From Manihot esculenta (lineage: Eukaryota > Streptophyta > Magnoliopsida > Malpighiales > Euphorbiaceae), in assembly GCF_001659605.2 (NCBI RefSeq), contig NC_035170.2:20227190-20291189 (forward strand): DNA of 64,000 bases, in the 5' to 3' direction. Within the stretch, counting starts at the first letter, position 1. Each line of letters begins with the position of its first letter. A program made the position numbers and the translations under genes. Below are positions 34,073 through 46,177 of this stretch, in pieces. The notes under the pieces are model-generated. The model was given only the letters and a program-made list of their open reading frames with translations. It had not been told where the DNA came from and made no database searches.

Positions 34073-35614
34073 TGTTAGTGTATTTGCCCTAGGCCATTAT
34101 TTTGGACCTTTTTGTATGTCGTTTTGGTTATTAATAAAAGAGGTTTTACTATCATTATTATTTGTTTGCATGTTACATAATAATGATTAACATCCCTGGT
34201 TACTTATTATTATATTGATAATAATAAAATATAACGAGAATGGTTATTGATTGATAATCATGAGATGATTATGTATATGTTGATATAATTCAATAATCAT
34301 AGATACTTGCTAGAGAATAAGGTATTGGATGGACCCGCACTAAGATCACTACATGGGTTATTGTCATAAGTGGATCTCAAAGTAGTTATGTCTTAATCCT
34401 TTGACTTGAGATTGTCATAGTTTCCAAACATAAGGATTGTTATGTTTTGACATAACCAAACATTGTCTTTAATCAGACAATCATAAAGGTTATGATTAAG
34501 CATAATAGAAATTATGTAGAGGATATTGAACAATCAAGATAGAATTTGTCCCTCTCTTTGAGAGCGATATCTTTTGGGCCCTCGATAAGTGAGACTGAGA
34601 AATGCATGGTCGTACTCAAATGAATTGATAGTGTGATCAATATCATTTGAATTTATCAGTCTACTTAGAGATTGAGAAATCATAAGTTTGAACATTATAA
34701 GTTTGACATTGACCATGACTTATGTTCAAACTAGATAGGACAAAGGGATTAATACATGTTCAAACTAGATATCGAGTGACAATGGGATTAATACATGTTC
34801 AAACTAGATATCGAGTGACAAAGGGATTAATACATGTTCTATTTATTAGGCTTTATCGGACTATCGATCCTCATATTAGTTGGGTAGTCATAATGTCTTG
34901 TTAGAGGCCACTTATGATTTATGGGCCTTGTGGGACTGGACCTATTGCCAATTAATGTGAGCCTATTGGGTCACACACAAGAACGTTGTTGATGTGCTAT
35001 ATTAATGGGCTAAAAGCCCATTAGTATAATTAATAATAATAAAGTGTTATTATTATTAATATTAATTATTTATTATCATAAGATAATAATATTTAAAAGG
35101 ATCTGCAGTCTATCTGTAACTGTTACAGATAAAGAACTCTATCACATAAGATATTTGAGTATCTGCGAGATCGTGGTAGTTGGTTATGAACACAATTCTA
35201 TCACATAAAATATTTGAGTATCTGTGAGATCATGATAGTGGGTTCTAAAGAGTTGAAAAGAGTTGTGGGAAAACAAAAGACTGAAACATATAAAAACTCC
35301 TACGAATTCTGGAGTGAACTTTTTAGAAAATTCAGTCTATTAGTTGCAGATTGTGGAGCACATAATTTATCCATCCTTGAGAGAGCTAGCACTCTAGAAG
35401 GATAGAAGACGTTCGTGTGGATACCATAACGGGTGTTCGTTGAAAAAGCAGCACCTTGAGTCCGAGATTGTATCTTCTCGTCGAGTCTAACATGTTAGTA
35501 GCTTATCCTTCCTTTCGAATTAAACGAAGCACACGGATCCCGGGAAGGAAATCAGATATTTTAATTTTTTCCGCTGCGTGTTTGGGTTGCAGTAAATCTC
35601 TGAATTTCCTAACA
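34073..35614 (+). repeat. Copia 3' LTR
   Basis: It is 1,542 bp, begins TGTTAGTGTA after CAAGTGGCAGAT (polypurine-like) and ends TTCCTAACA. The terminal inverted repeat is TGTTAG. It includes three 39-bp tandem units at about 34722-34838. The next five bases, CTCCG, would be the target duplication if the left end were present. Confidence 0.85.
34722..34838 (+). repeat. 39-bp tandem repeat, three copies
   Basis: The units start GTTCAAACTAGATATCGAGT and finish GGGATTAATACAT. The first unit is shortened inside. They lie within the copia LTR and have no coding meaning. Confidence 0.75.
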
Positions 35615-36517
35615 CTCCGTATATAGCTCCCACTTGTGCTTTTCATCATCCAGTACAAGAGGGAGGTTGATGGTCCCTAGCACTGTCACGGTCTTCTCTC
35701 CTAATCCCATTAATGAATAGGAGACCTTGACAAGGTCATTTTTATCCAATTCTAGCTTATTAAAAAATCTAACGTGAGTAGATTAATAGAACTATCTGTA
35801 TCCACCAAGACTCGCCTTATCTCACCTCATACCTGTTCAAATGGATGCTAATAACTATAAGGTTGTTTTGAAAGAAGCCTATTTTGCTTTGTCCCTAGGT
35901 CAAAACTTTACTTCTTGCTTTGTCCATAGTTCCTGCTCTACTAATAGGACGTCTTCTGCAATGCGACTATTTTTTTCCTTACCATCGCTAGGTCCACCTG
36001 CAATAACATATATAACCCTTACAGGTTCATTGTCAAGGGTGGTTTCAAGAGTTGTTATCTCGTGTTCAGGCCTCCTTTCTTCTGTGCTCTTTTTGGCAAA
36101 CTTTCAAAATGTGTCATCCCTCATTAACCTCTCAATCTCGTCTTTTAGTTGCCGTCACTCCTCCATCATATGTCCGTGGTCTTCGTGAAAGCGGCCATAC
36201 TTGGTCTTGTCTTGCCTTTTGGCTCTCTCAGGGTTGAGCTTGGGAGGCCACATGACCTCCTTATCATTTTTCTTGATTCACATTGTATACGTGTTCGTGA
36301 GTCGTTTAATAGAGTATAATTCTTATACTTACTTTGGTCATCCCTTCTTCGAGAGACTCGATAACTTCTACGGTCTTCTTTATACCCTCGCCTCTTTCGC
36401 TTTTGGATTTGCTTTTGACTTGTCCTTTTGTCCTCCCTCAACTCTCGGACTTTGTCATTCAGCCTGATGTACTTCTAGGCTTTATCTATTAGTAGTTGGT
36501 ACATAGCGAATGGGTTC
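35615..36517 (-). pseudogene. Tat-type gag C-terminus and protease
   Basis: On the minus strand the gag tail shows KYGRFHEDHGHMMEE and QLKDEIERLMRDD, the conserved zinc-knuckle-like end of Tat/Ogre gag. Then comes VIYVIAGGPSDGKEKNS. The protease follows: RVLVDTDSSINLLTLD, where the usual D-T/N-G is D-T-D, so the active site is mutated. The chain continues VSYSLMGLGEKTVTVLGTIN and stops at the copia boundary. Several stops and shifts interrupt it. The right end at 36517 joins 58507 when element B is removed. Confidence 0.72.
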
Positions 36518-37592
36518 TGTAACGACCCGAAAATTCGGACCGCTACCGGCGCTAGGATCCGGATCGGCTTAAGGCCGCCGGGACCCGTAGCAAGCCTAAC
36601 ATGTAACCTGTAAACCTGCATAATCCCATACATGATCAACAACATGCATAAAATTTAAAACTTGTCTTTCCATATACATCAACTAAACTCAACCTGTGCA
36701 TATACATAACATTGATCCCTCTGTGGAATCTCATCAGTGCCCCCAATGGGTGACATAACATATGCTGAGTTGGTTTACATAAACATTATAAAAATCTCTA
36801 AGATCATGTATAAAAAGGGATAGCAACAATCTATGGTCAAGCACACCTCTAACATCCATATACATCATCTCATTACATATCTATACTGATTAAGACATTA
36901 CATTACAATTTGATCATGTCCATTGCTAACTATTACATAAACATGACTTCTTTACTCTATCCGGACTCCTGCTCTATACTGTACCTGCAAGCCTGGGGGT
37001 AAAAGGAGAGGGGTGAGCTAAAAGCCCAGTGAGTAGAACCATAAAACATATTAACACTATGCTCTATGAAATGCATCATAACACAGACAATTCACATAAG
37101 GGTTGGGTGAACTTGTCACCAATTAGTCCAAGCTAACTCTGTGCCAGGCCGTAGCATGGGGTCCTGGTCTTCCTGTCATAATATACTTTACTTACCATTG
37201 CCCCAGGGCCTCCTCTGGGCTCCTGGTCTTCGAGTCCCATAACCGTGCCAGGCCGTAAAATTGGGTCCTGGTCTTTCCTTACTCTGTGCCAGGCCGTAGA
37301 ATGGGGTCCTGGTCTTCCTGTCATGGACTAATTGGGTCATCCAATATTCACCCACATCAACAACAATCGATGCAATGCGGCATATTCGTGAAAACTAATG
37401 CAATCATCCTATTGCATAATCATGATGCATGAAACATGATAAAACATTTAATTTCTCAATTTAAAAGATTAAGTTTAGTTCCACTCACCTCTGGCTGACT
37501 CTGACAACACCGAAGCAGCTGAACTCACTGCTGGGGTCCTCGGTTCCTCGGGTCCGAACCTACACAGGTGGACTCAAATGAGGGACCAAACA
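36518..37592 (-). repeat. Element B 3' LTR, part 1
   Basis: It begins TGTAACGACCCGAAAATTCG and runs to GGGACCAAACA, where element C is inserted. It contains four GTGCCAGGCCGTAG/GGTCCTGGTC short repeats at about 37138-37320. It matches 56235-57309. Confidence 0.92.
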
Positions 37593-39874
37593 TGTAATAC
37601 CCGGCTAGACTCCAGTATCGGAATCCCTACCGTCCGGTGGGATCTCGAACGTCGGAAATCTCTAGAAGGGTAAGGACATGTTTTATAAAATGTTTTCATG
37701 TATTTTAATGCTTTAAGTATAAAAGAAAATGAGTTTTTGCATGAAAGTAGCATTGGAGGAAAACCCAGGTTCGGCCGCCGAAAGGCAAGTTCGGCCGCCG
37801 AACATGCATGTGTTTTGGAGGCACGTTAGGCCCCCGAAAGCATGAGTGAGGGAAGTCCAGGTTCGGCCGCCGAACCTCATGTTCGGCCGCCGAACATGGC
37901 ATGCATGCGGAGGCACATTCGGCCCCCGAACGTGGTCTGGCCAGCCACTATAAAAGGGTCCCTTAGCCGAAAACGGGCTAGCTTTTCCCCATTTTCGGCC
38001 AAGGTGAGCTTTCCGCCGCCCCTCACCCATTTTTGATGTTCTTCCTCTAAATCTTTCAAGATTTTCACTTGTTTTCCCTTGGTTTTGAAGATTTAAGCTT
38101 TTAAAGCAAGTTTAGGAGCTTTGGGAACTCAGGAGCTCACTTTCGTGGATCTCCAAGTTTAGGTCGTCTCTCTCTCTATCTTCAAGAGGTAAGAGCCGAT
38201 CTTAAGCTCCTTATGTGTTTTAACTAAGTTTTATGCAAGATCTATGGGTAGAAATGCATGTTAGGGTATATGTTGAGTTTATGGGTTTTGATGCTTTGAT
38301 GAACAATGTAGCTTGTTTATGTGTTGTTGGAAGTGTTGTAGATGGGGTATATGATAGCTTGAGACCCCTAGGTGTAATGTATATGAGGTATGCATGTTTT
38401 CGAACTAGTTTTTACATGATTTGAGCTTGGGAGGCAAAATGTGCATAGAGGAGCTGAGTTTCTGCCCTTCGGGAGAAGCTCAGGTTCGGCCGCCGAAGTG
38501 ACTTTCGGCCGCCGAACCCTCTTTTGTGGAGGCAGCATTCGGCTGCCGAAGTTGCCCCCGAAAAGAGACTTTCGTCTCTGTCTGGGACTTTCGGCCGCCG
38601 AAGGTGCCGCCGAAAGTGCCTGACTTTCGGATCTGTCCAGGACTTTCGGCCGCCGAAGGTGCCGCCGAAAGTGCACTGTTCAGCCATTTCATGCATATTT
38701 CTAGGTGATGTTTTCATGATGTTCTAGGGGGTTTTTGGGGAGTATTTATGAGTCATGTTTATGTATGTTCGGTCCCTCATTTGAGTCCGCCTGTGTAGGT
38801 TCGGACCCGAGAAATCAGGGACCCCAGCAGTGAGATAGCTGCTTCAGAGTCTGTTGAGCTTCAGCTAAGAGGTGAGTGGAATGAACCTTAAGTTTTTAAA
38901 TAAATGAGATATAACTTTTTGGAGCATGTTCATGCATCATATATGCCATGTGATATTTTAGGTTGTTTGCATTAGTATTCACGAATATGTTGCATTGCAT
39001 AATATGATGTGGATGCGGATTGGCTATTGAATGATCCTCTAGTCCTCCTATGGTATGATATGATGATGATGATGATACGGTACGGATTACCAGTGAGGCC
39101 CATTCTACGCCCCTGGACTATGTTAAGAGAAAGACCAGTGAGGCCCATTCTACGCCCCTGGCATATTGGAATGTTATGTTATGTTATGTATGTAAGAGAA
39201 AGACCAGTGAGGCCCATTCTACGCCCCTGGCACGATTGGACTATGTTGAGGACTATAGGTGACAATACCATCCTTATGTGATATGTCTGTGATGTGTTGC
39301 ATTTCATGGAAGCATGAAATATTTTAATATATGTTTTCTCTATTCTGCTCACTGGGCTTTATAGCTCACCCCTCTCCCCTAACCCCAGATGTGCAGGTAC
39401 AGGGTAGACCAGGAGGTTAGCCAGAGTATGAAGTGATGTCATGTAATAGATAGATTGTGGACATGAAAATTGTATTATGATGTAATGTAAAAGAGTTTTA
39501 ATGTTATGTTATGTATTTTGAATATTGAGGATAGAGTTGTGCTTGACCAATACAGATTGTTAATCCCACTTGTATGTACATGGTCCTTATGATATGAGAT
39601 ATGAGTTTATGTTTCAACCAAGCTTATGTATGATGAGTTACCCCATTGGAGCATTTGATGAGGGCTCCAGTGGAGGTTTATGATATGTTTATGTTTATGT
39701 ACAGGTTGAGCTTGGTTGTTATATGAGAATGTTTACAGGTTTATGAGTTTTGTTGATCATGTATGGGATTTACAAGTTTACAGGTTATATGTTAGGCTTG
39801 CTACGGGTCCCGGCGGCCTTACGCCGATCTGGATCCTAGCGCCGGTAGCGGTCCGGATTTTCCGGGCTGTTACA
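37593..39874 (+). repeat. Element C 5' LTR
   Basis: It begins TGTAATACCCGGCTAGACTC and ends CCGGGCTGTTACA. The first palindrome cluster (37770-37930) lies just upstream of the TATA box and the second (38480-38670) downstream in the transcribed part. Three CCAGTGAGGCCCATTCTACG repeats lie at 39092-39230. Confidence 0.95.
37948..37957 (+). promoter_or_regulatory. TATA box of element C 5' LTR
   Basis: ACTATAAAAGG lies about 355 bp into the LTR, after GGTCTGGCCAGCC. The same block in reverse orientation occurs in the LTRs of A and B. It fits the U3 promoter. Transcription would start around 37980, so the long remainder of the LTR is R/U5 leader. Confidence 0.65.
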
Positions 39875-39877
39875 GAA

Positions 39878-39890
39878 TGGTATCAGAGCC
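39878..39890 (+). promoter_or_regulatory. Element C primer-binding site
   Basis: TGGTATCAGAGCC lies three bases after the 5' LTR end at 39874. It is an exact match to the site at 217-229. Confidence 0.9.
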
Positions 39891-40135
39891 TGGTTCACAT
39901 GATCGGACCTAGAGTGTCGGGCTCATAGATGTCATAGAAGGTCAAGCACAATAGGAAAGGTCATGTCCACTAGGATAGGATGTGGAGTCCTGTCTTACAT
40001 GATGATATGGTATGCCATGATTATATACATGTGCATAAATGATATGTGATGTATGTGATGAGGGTTCATGTGTGCCCACATGAACCATATGATGCTAATG
40101 ATTCTATGTGTTATGTACTGTTTTCAGAAAACAGG

Positions 40136-41223
40136 ATGAGAGGAACTCGTCGATCTGCACGATTGACTGGAGTGCCACCTGAGGATGAGGGCATGAGCGC
40201 CCGTCCTCCAGCATTGCCTAGGGCAATGTCTAGCAGGTCCAACAGGGACAGAGTAGCAAGAGACCCTAGAAGGTCTTTGGATTTGGACAGAAGCAGATCT
40301 GTGAGGGGAACAGTACAAGGGAGAATGTCAGTGGATGTGGAGGACAGCATGGATGTGGACCAGAGGAGGGATGGCAGTTTGGGGATGAGTATGCCAGAGG
40401 AAGGCATGGGAGAGTCCCAAGGAGGCACTCAGGCCTCGGGTTTTGTTCAGCCACCTCATTACCCACCTTTCTCACAAAACCCCGGGTATTCGATGGGAGG
40501 TACGTCGGATTACCCTAGTTTTAGCCCTTATCCCACACAGATGCCATACCCACCATACTACCCACCATACTCTCAGTACCCAATGTATCCACCTCCACCC
40601 TACTATCCAAATCCAGCAAACCCTACCTCAGAAAATGTTGCACCACCTCCACCACCTACAGAACCAGCAGCCCCAGTTACTCAACCTCCTAACCCTAGCT
40701 CATCCAGAGGGAGCAAGGTCAAGATGACCGACTACATGAAGCTGGGTGCTCCCCAATATGATAGTGGTGATGACCCATTTGTGTATCTGGAAAGGGTCAA
40801 AATGATAACAGACGAGATAGGGGCGGATGACAGTAGAGCCATTCAGATGGCTGGGTTCACCCTAAAATGCAAGAAGGCCTGTGAGTGGTTCAAGAACTAC
40901 ATCAAACCGAGGGTGGACAGTCTTCCATGGGAGGATTTCGCAAATGAGTTTGCAGGATGGGCTTTCCCTGATAGTTCAAGGGAATTGAAGATGATAGAAT
41001 TCGAGCAGTTGAGGCAAACTGATGACATGAGTGTAGATGAATATACTGACAGGTTTATGGAGTTGCTGCCATTTGCTGGGCAGAACCTTGATACAGATCA
41101 GAAGAAGTCAAGGAGGTATATCATAAAGCTCCATCCCAGGTATTCCTCCTTGGTACAGTCAGCAGATAGAGAGAGTTTTCATGCCATAGTGGATATGGCT
41201 AGGAGGATGGAGGCTAGTGCTAT
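40136..41223 (+). pseudogene. Element C gag, N-terminal part (split by solo LTR)
   Basis: The start is set at ATG 40136 (MRGTRRSARLTGVPPEDEG), conserved with elements A and B. The open frame extends upstream to 40046, but that leader is not conserved, and TACTGTTTTCAG just before the ATG looks like a splice acceptor. A Pro/Tyr-rich region at about 40530-40620 precedes the gag core (KLGAPQYDSGDDPFVYLERV, CEWFKNYIKPRVDSLPWEDF, DSSRELKMIEFEQLRQTDD, DEYTDRFMELLPF). The frame is interrupted after MEASA by the solo LTR. Gag forms the particle that packages element RNA. Confidence 0.9.
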
Positions 41224-43387
41224 TGTAACAGCCCGGAAACCGAACTGCCACCGGCACTAGGATCCAGATCGACTTAAGGTCGCCGGGACCCGTAGTAAGC
41301 CTGCTATCCTGTCTGTATACCTGTGAAATCCCATACATGATCATACAGTTGCTGTAAAAACATAAAAGTTTTCTTCATTCCAAGGCTTAACCTGTGCATG
41401 CACTCTCTCTGTGCTCTACCAATCCCTACTAGAGCTCCTCTTGGCTCTAGGCGGATCAAACTCATAATGTTAAGCCTGGTTTTGCTCATAAACAGACAAC
41501 AATAAAGAAACATACATAACCTGATCATGTGACTCCACAAAGGGATTACAAGTCTTATAAGTCAAGCACTATTCTATACACTGTACATATACACTGTCTC
41601 TATACATTTACATGTCCACACTAGCTAGTACACCACTCTGTACTCTTCCTGTACCCTGCTGAGTTCTCTCTGACCTCTGAACCTGCACAACTGGAATTAG
41701 GGGAGAGGGATGAGCTACGATAGCCCAGTGAGTAGAATAGTAATAAAATACCAGGTGATAAAACATGCTCTCATGGAATGCAACACATAATCACATCACC
41801 TCGGCCGGACGGATCAAAACTCCCTCTATCTCATCTGGGGTACCTAAGTACCATGTGCCTGGTCCCCGTAGGGCTGTTCCAGGTCTTTGTGTTGTGCCTG
41901 GTCCCCGTAGGGCTGTTCCAGGTCTTTCCTCTGAGGGCTAATGAATCCTCACGAAGTCCGTGCCGTCTCACATAAGCAATGTACAAGGAGCAATGCCAAG
42001 TACAAGGATAAATGCAATGCATCATCTTTGTGTACACTAATGCACTCACCCTATAGCATATTCATGATGCATGAAGCATGATAAAATATTCAATTCTCAG
42101 ATTAAAACATTAAGTTAAATTCCACTCACCTCTGGTTATCTCTGAACTGACTCTGCAGGTTCTGACACTGGACTCACTGCTGACCTCCCTGATTCCTCTG
42201 GTCCGTACCTACACAGGTGGACTTAAATGAGGGACCAAACTCACTCAAGAACATCTCTAAGAAACTCCCCAAAACCCCTCTATACACTCCTAAAACCAAC
42301 ACATAAAACATGCAAAAGAAAGCTGGACAGGGCACTTTCGGCGGCAGGTTCGGCGGCCGAAACCCTACTCCAGAGACGAAACTCATGCATGTTCGGCGGC
42401 ACCTTCGGCGGCCGAAGGTCTCGTCCAGAGACGAAACTCACACACTTTCGGCGGCCGAACTCCCTCTTTCGGCGACCGAAAGTCTCTGTCTAAACCGAAA
42501 GCTTAGCTTTTGGGGGCAACCTTTGGCAGCCGAAACTGCCTCCACAAGGGGTTCGGCGGCCGAACCTTCCTTCGGCGGCCGAACCTGGTTTTGCCCGAAG
42601 GGCAGAACCCTGCTCTGTTTCATGCAAACTTTGCCCAAAAACCTACAAACATGCATATCAACTACTCCCAACTAGCATATACACATATATATGCACAAAG
42701 GGGTCTAAAACTACCCTAAAACCCCAAACAAACATAGCACATAACACGTAAACCTGCTGGAACACCACAAATCACCAAAAACCTCACCTAAACCTAAACA
42801 TGCCTACTACCCATACAAACTTCATAAAACCTTTCAAAATCATCAAAGAAGCTCAGGATCTTCACTTACCTCTTACACAACTTGAGGATGAAGGATCCTA
42901 ACGTGGAGATATGAAGAAAAGCTCTTCCAAAGCTCCAAGCTTCAAAACTTGATTCTTTTGCTCAAAACCTTCATAAGTCACCAAAACTCTTAAAACTCTT
43001 GAAAGATTTGATGAAAATCATGGAAAACATGAAAGTCAACGTAGGAGAGGCTGAAACTCACCTCTGGCTGCAAGTGGAGGAGAAATAACCTCCTTCCACC
43101 GACCCTTGGCCCTTTTATAGGTGGCTGGCCAGACCACCTTCGGCAGCCGAACGTGAAGCCGCAACCATGCAATGTTCGGCGGCCGAAAGTGACCTTCGGT
43201 GGCCGAACCTTTGCATTTCTCCCTTGTTGCTTTTCTGTCAAAACTCAAGTCTTTTAACACTTCAAAACATGAAAAACAGTGAAAAATACCTTGGAAAACA
43301 TATGCATTACCCTTCTCGAGGGTTCCGACACCCGAGATTCCACCGGACTACAGGAATTCCGATGCCGGACTCGAGCCGGGTATTACA
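41224..43387 (-). mobile_element. Solo LTR D (Tekay-like) inside gag of element C
   Basis: It is 2,164 bp, from TGTAACAGCCCGGAAACCGA to GGGTATTACA, with no internal region. The target duplication GCTAT lies at 41219-41223 and 43388-43392. Insert plus duplication total 2,169 bp, a multiple of three. It carries the TTCGGCGGCCGAA clusters (42335-42580, 43170-43205) and the GCCTGGTCCCCGTAGGGCTG short repeat. The sequence differs clearly from the LTRs of A, B and C, so it belongs to another subfamily. Confidence 0.95.
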
Positions 43388-46177
43388 GCTATCATCGAGG
43401 GAAATGTCAAACAGTCAGCAGCACAGCCTTCCGGTTCCAAAACCCCAGGTAGGGGAAAAATGGATCCTTCTTCTTTAAGTTCAGGTAGTAAGAGGTGGAG
43501 CAGTACCACCAAGAAGCAGAAGAAGAACAAGTTCTGGAGCAAGATCAAGTCAGGTCTGGGATTAGGAAGTGGCTCGAGCTCAGGAGCAGACAATGTAGCA
43601 TGTGTGAAGTGTGGTAAGCCACACAGGGGAGTGTGCCTCTATGGGTCCAGAGCCTGCTTCAGATGTGGGCAAGAGGGACATATGGCTCGGGATTGTCCTA
43701 GAGCAGCTGTTATGGCACAGTCCCAGCAGACAGGTTCAGGCAGTGTAGCTCAGCCAGTAGCTCCAGCACCAACTCAAGCCAGTGGCAGAGGTAGAGGGAG
43801 AGGAGCAGCCTCCTCTTCAGCGGGTTTCAGAGGTGAAGGTCCGTCAGCTCCAGCGAGGATCTTCACAATGACACAGCAAGAGGCGAACACATCCAACACC
43901 GTGGTGGCAGGTAATTTAGTCATTGGGTGTTCTGATGTGTATGCATTGATGGACCCTGGTGCATCTCATTCTTTTGTTGCTCCGAGGGCCGTAGAGAGGT
44001 TGGGATTGATGACTTCGGGGTTAGAGTGTCCTCTCTGGGTCAGTGGACCCAAGTGTGATCCATCAGTGGCAGAGTCAGTCTGCCAATGTAGTCCAGTGTT
44101 TGTTGAGGGGAGATGCATGTCCGCCGACCTTGTGGTTCTAGAGTTGACAGATTTTGACGTCATTCTAGGGATGGACTGGTTATCTACCCATGGTGCTACC
44201 TTGGACTGCAGGGACAAGGTAGTCAGGTTCAGAGGTCAGGATGGATCAGAGGTAGTCTTCAGAGGAGACAGGAGGGGTACACCTAGAGGTTTGATCTCAT
44301 CTCTTCAGGCTCGTAGGTTGCTTAGGAGGGGATGTCAGGGGTATTTGGCTCATGTGAGAGAGCTAGATAGTCAGATTAGAGAGCCCGCCGCAGTGCCAGT
44401 GGTTAATGGGTTTTTAGATGTGTTCCCAGACGAGCTTCCAGGTTTACCACCTGCTAGGGAGATAGAGTTCGAAATAGAGTTAATGCCTGGAACGAGACCG
44501 ATCTCTATCCCACCCTACAGGATGGCACCAGCTGAGTTGAAAGAATTGAAAGAACAGTTGCAAGAGTTGGTAGACAAGGGCTTCATTCGACCGAGTACCT
44601 CACCCTGTGGTGCTCCAGTGCTATTTGTAAGAAAGAAGGATGGATCCCTCAGACTTTGTATCGACTACAGACAGTTGAACAAAGTCACTACCAAGAACAA
44701 GTACCCATTGCCAAGGATCGACGATCTATTCGACCAGCTAGCAGGAGCGGGTTGTTTCTCCAAGATAGATCTGAGATCGGGGTACCATCAGCTAAGGATA
44801 AGGGAAGAAGACACACCAAAGACAGCATTCAGGACCAGATATGGGCATTATGAGTTCCTTGTGATGCCGTTCGGGTTGACCAACGCCCCTGCAGCATTCA
44901 TGGACCTCATGAACAGAGTGTTTAGACAGTACCTGGACCACTTTGTTATTGTCTTCATAGATGATATCTTAGTGTATTCCAGGAATGCAGAGGAGCATGC
45001 CCATCATCTGAGGATAGTTCTACAGACCTTGAGGGAACATGGCTTGTATGCCAAGTTCTCCAAGTGTGAGTTCTGGCTGAGGAGCATTTCATTCTTAGGG
45101 CATGTAGTGTCAGAGAATGGAATAGAGGTAGACCCCAAGAAGACAGAGACTGTGACTAACTGGCCTAGACCCACCACAGTGACTGAGATCAGAAGTTTCT
45201 TGGGTTTGGCTGGTTATTACAGGAGGTTCGTTCAGGACTTCTCAAAGATTGCGGCTCCTCTAACCAGATTGACCAGAAAGAACCAGAGGTTCGTATGGAC
45301 CGACCAGTGTGAAGAGAGTTTCGAAGAGCTTAAGAAGAGGTTGACTTCAGCACCAGTGTTAGCTCTGCCAACTAGCAATGAGGACTTCACAGTGTTCTGT
45401 GATGCATCCAGAGTAGGTTTGGGTTGTGTGTTGATGCAGAATGGCAAGGTGATCGCTTATGCTTCTAGACAGCTGAAGAGGCATGAGCTGAATTACCCCA
45501 CACACGATCTTGAGATGGCAGCAGTCATCTTTGCACTCAAGATGTGGAGGCATTACCTCTATGGGGTAAAATGTGAGATCTTCACAGATCATAAGAGCCT
45601 GCAGCACATCTTGAGTCAGAGAGATTTGAATTTGAGACAGAGGAGATGGGTAGAACTGCTGAGTGACTATGATTGCAAGATTCAGTACCATCCGGGTAAG
45701 GCGAATGTTGTGGCAGACGCCCTAAGCCGGAAGTCACTAGGCAGTTTATCCCACATCACGGCAGAAAGGAGACCGGTGGTGAAGGAGTTTTACAAGCTCA
45801 TGAATGAAGGTCTACAGTTAGAGTTGTCTGGTACAGGTGCTTTGATTGCACAGATGAGAGTGACACCCGTGTTTCTGGAGCAGGTGGCTCAGAAACAGCA
45901 TGAGGACCCAGAGTTAGTGAAGATTGCCAGGACTGTTCAGTCGGGCAAAGACAATGAGTTCAGATTTGACAGTAAGGGGATCCTCCGCTATGGGAGCAGA
46001 TTATGTGTACCAGATGACATAGGGCTTAAGGGAGACATTATGAGAGAAGCTCATAATGCAAGATACAGCGTTCACCCCGGAGCCACCAAGATGTATCAAG
46101 ATTTAAAGAAGGTTTATTGGTGGCCAGCGATGAAGAAAGAAGTGGCACAGTTTGTGTCCGCCTGCGAAGTATGTTAG
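43388..46177 (+). pseudogene. Element C gag end, protease, reverse transcriptase, RNase H, integrase zinc domain
   Basis: It continues the gag frame after the solo LTR. The zinc knuckle [15 protein letters not shown] is near 43654 and the protease active site [10 protein letters not shown] near 43946, with [10 protein letters not shown] later. RT spans about 44540-45240 with [19 protein letters not shown], the catalytic FIDDILVYS near 44955, and [11 protein letters not shown]. RNase H covers about 45370-45740 ([32 protein letters not shown]). The integrase HHCC domain ends ACEVC, where the next codon is TAG (46175-46177) in place of the conserved CAG. All catalytic residues I can check are intact. 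Confidence 0.94.

Larger units (their letters stand above)
32657..35614 (+). mobile_element. Ty1/copia retrotransposon, 5'-truncated
   Basis: It contains only the second half of pol (reverse transcriptase, RNase H) and the 3' LTR. The 5' LTR, gag, protease and integrase are missing. On the left it abuts Tat sequence at about 32657. On the right its LTR ends at 35614 and Tat protease follows directly. Its loss and the loss of most Tat pol probably happened in one deletion. Confidence 0.85.

Noticed and set aside
37770..38680. CRISPR-like regularly spaced repeats
   Set aside because: The repeats are short palindromes in plant LTRs without constant spacers, leader or cas genes.
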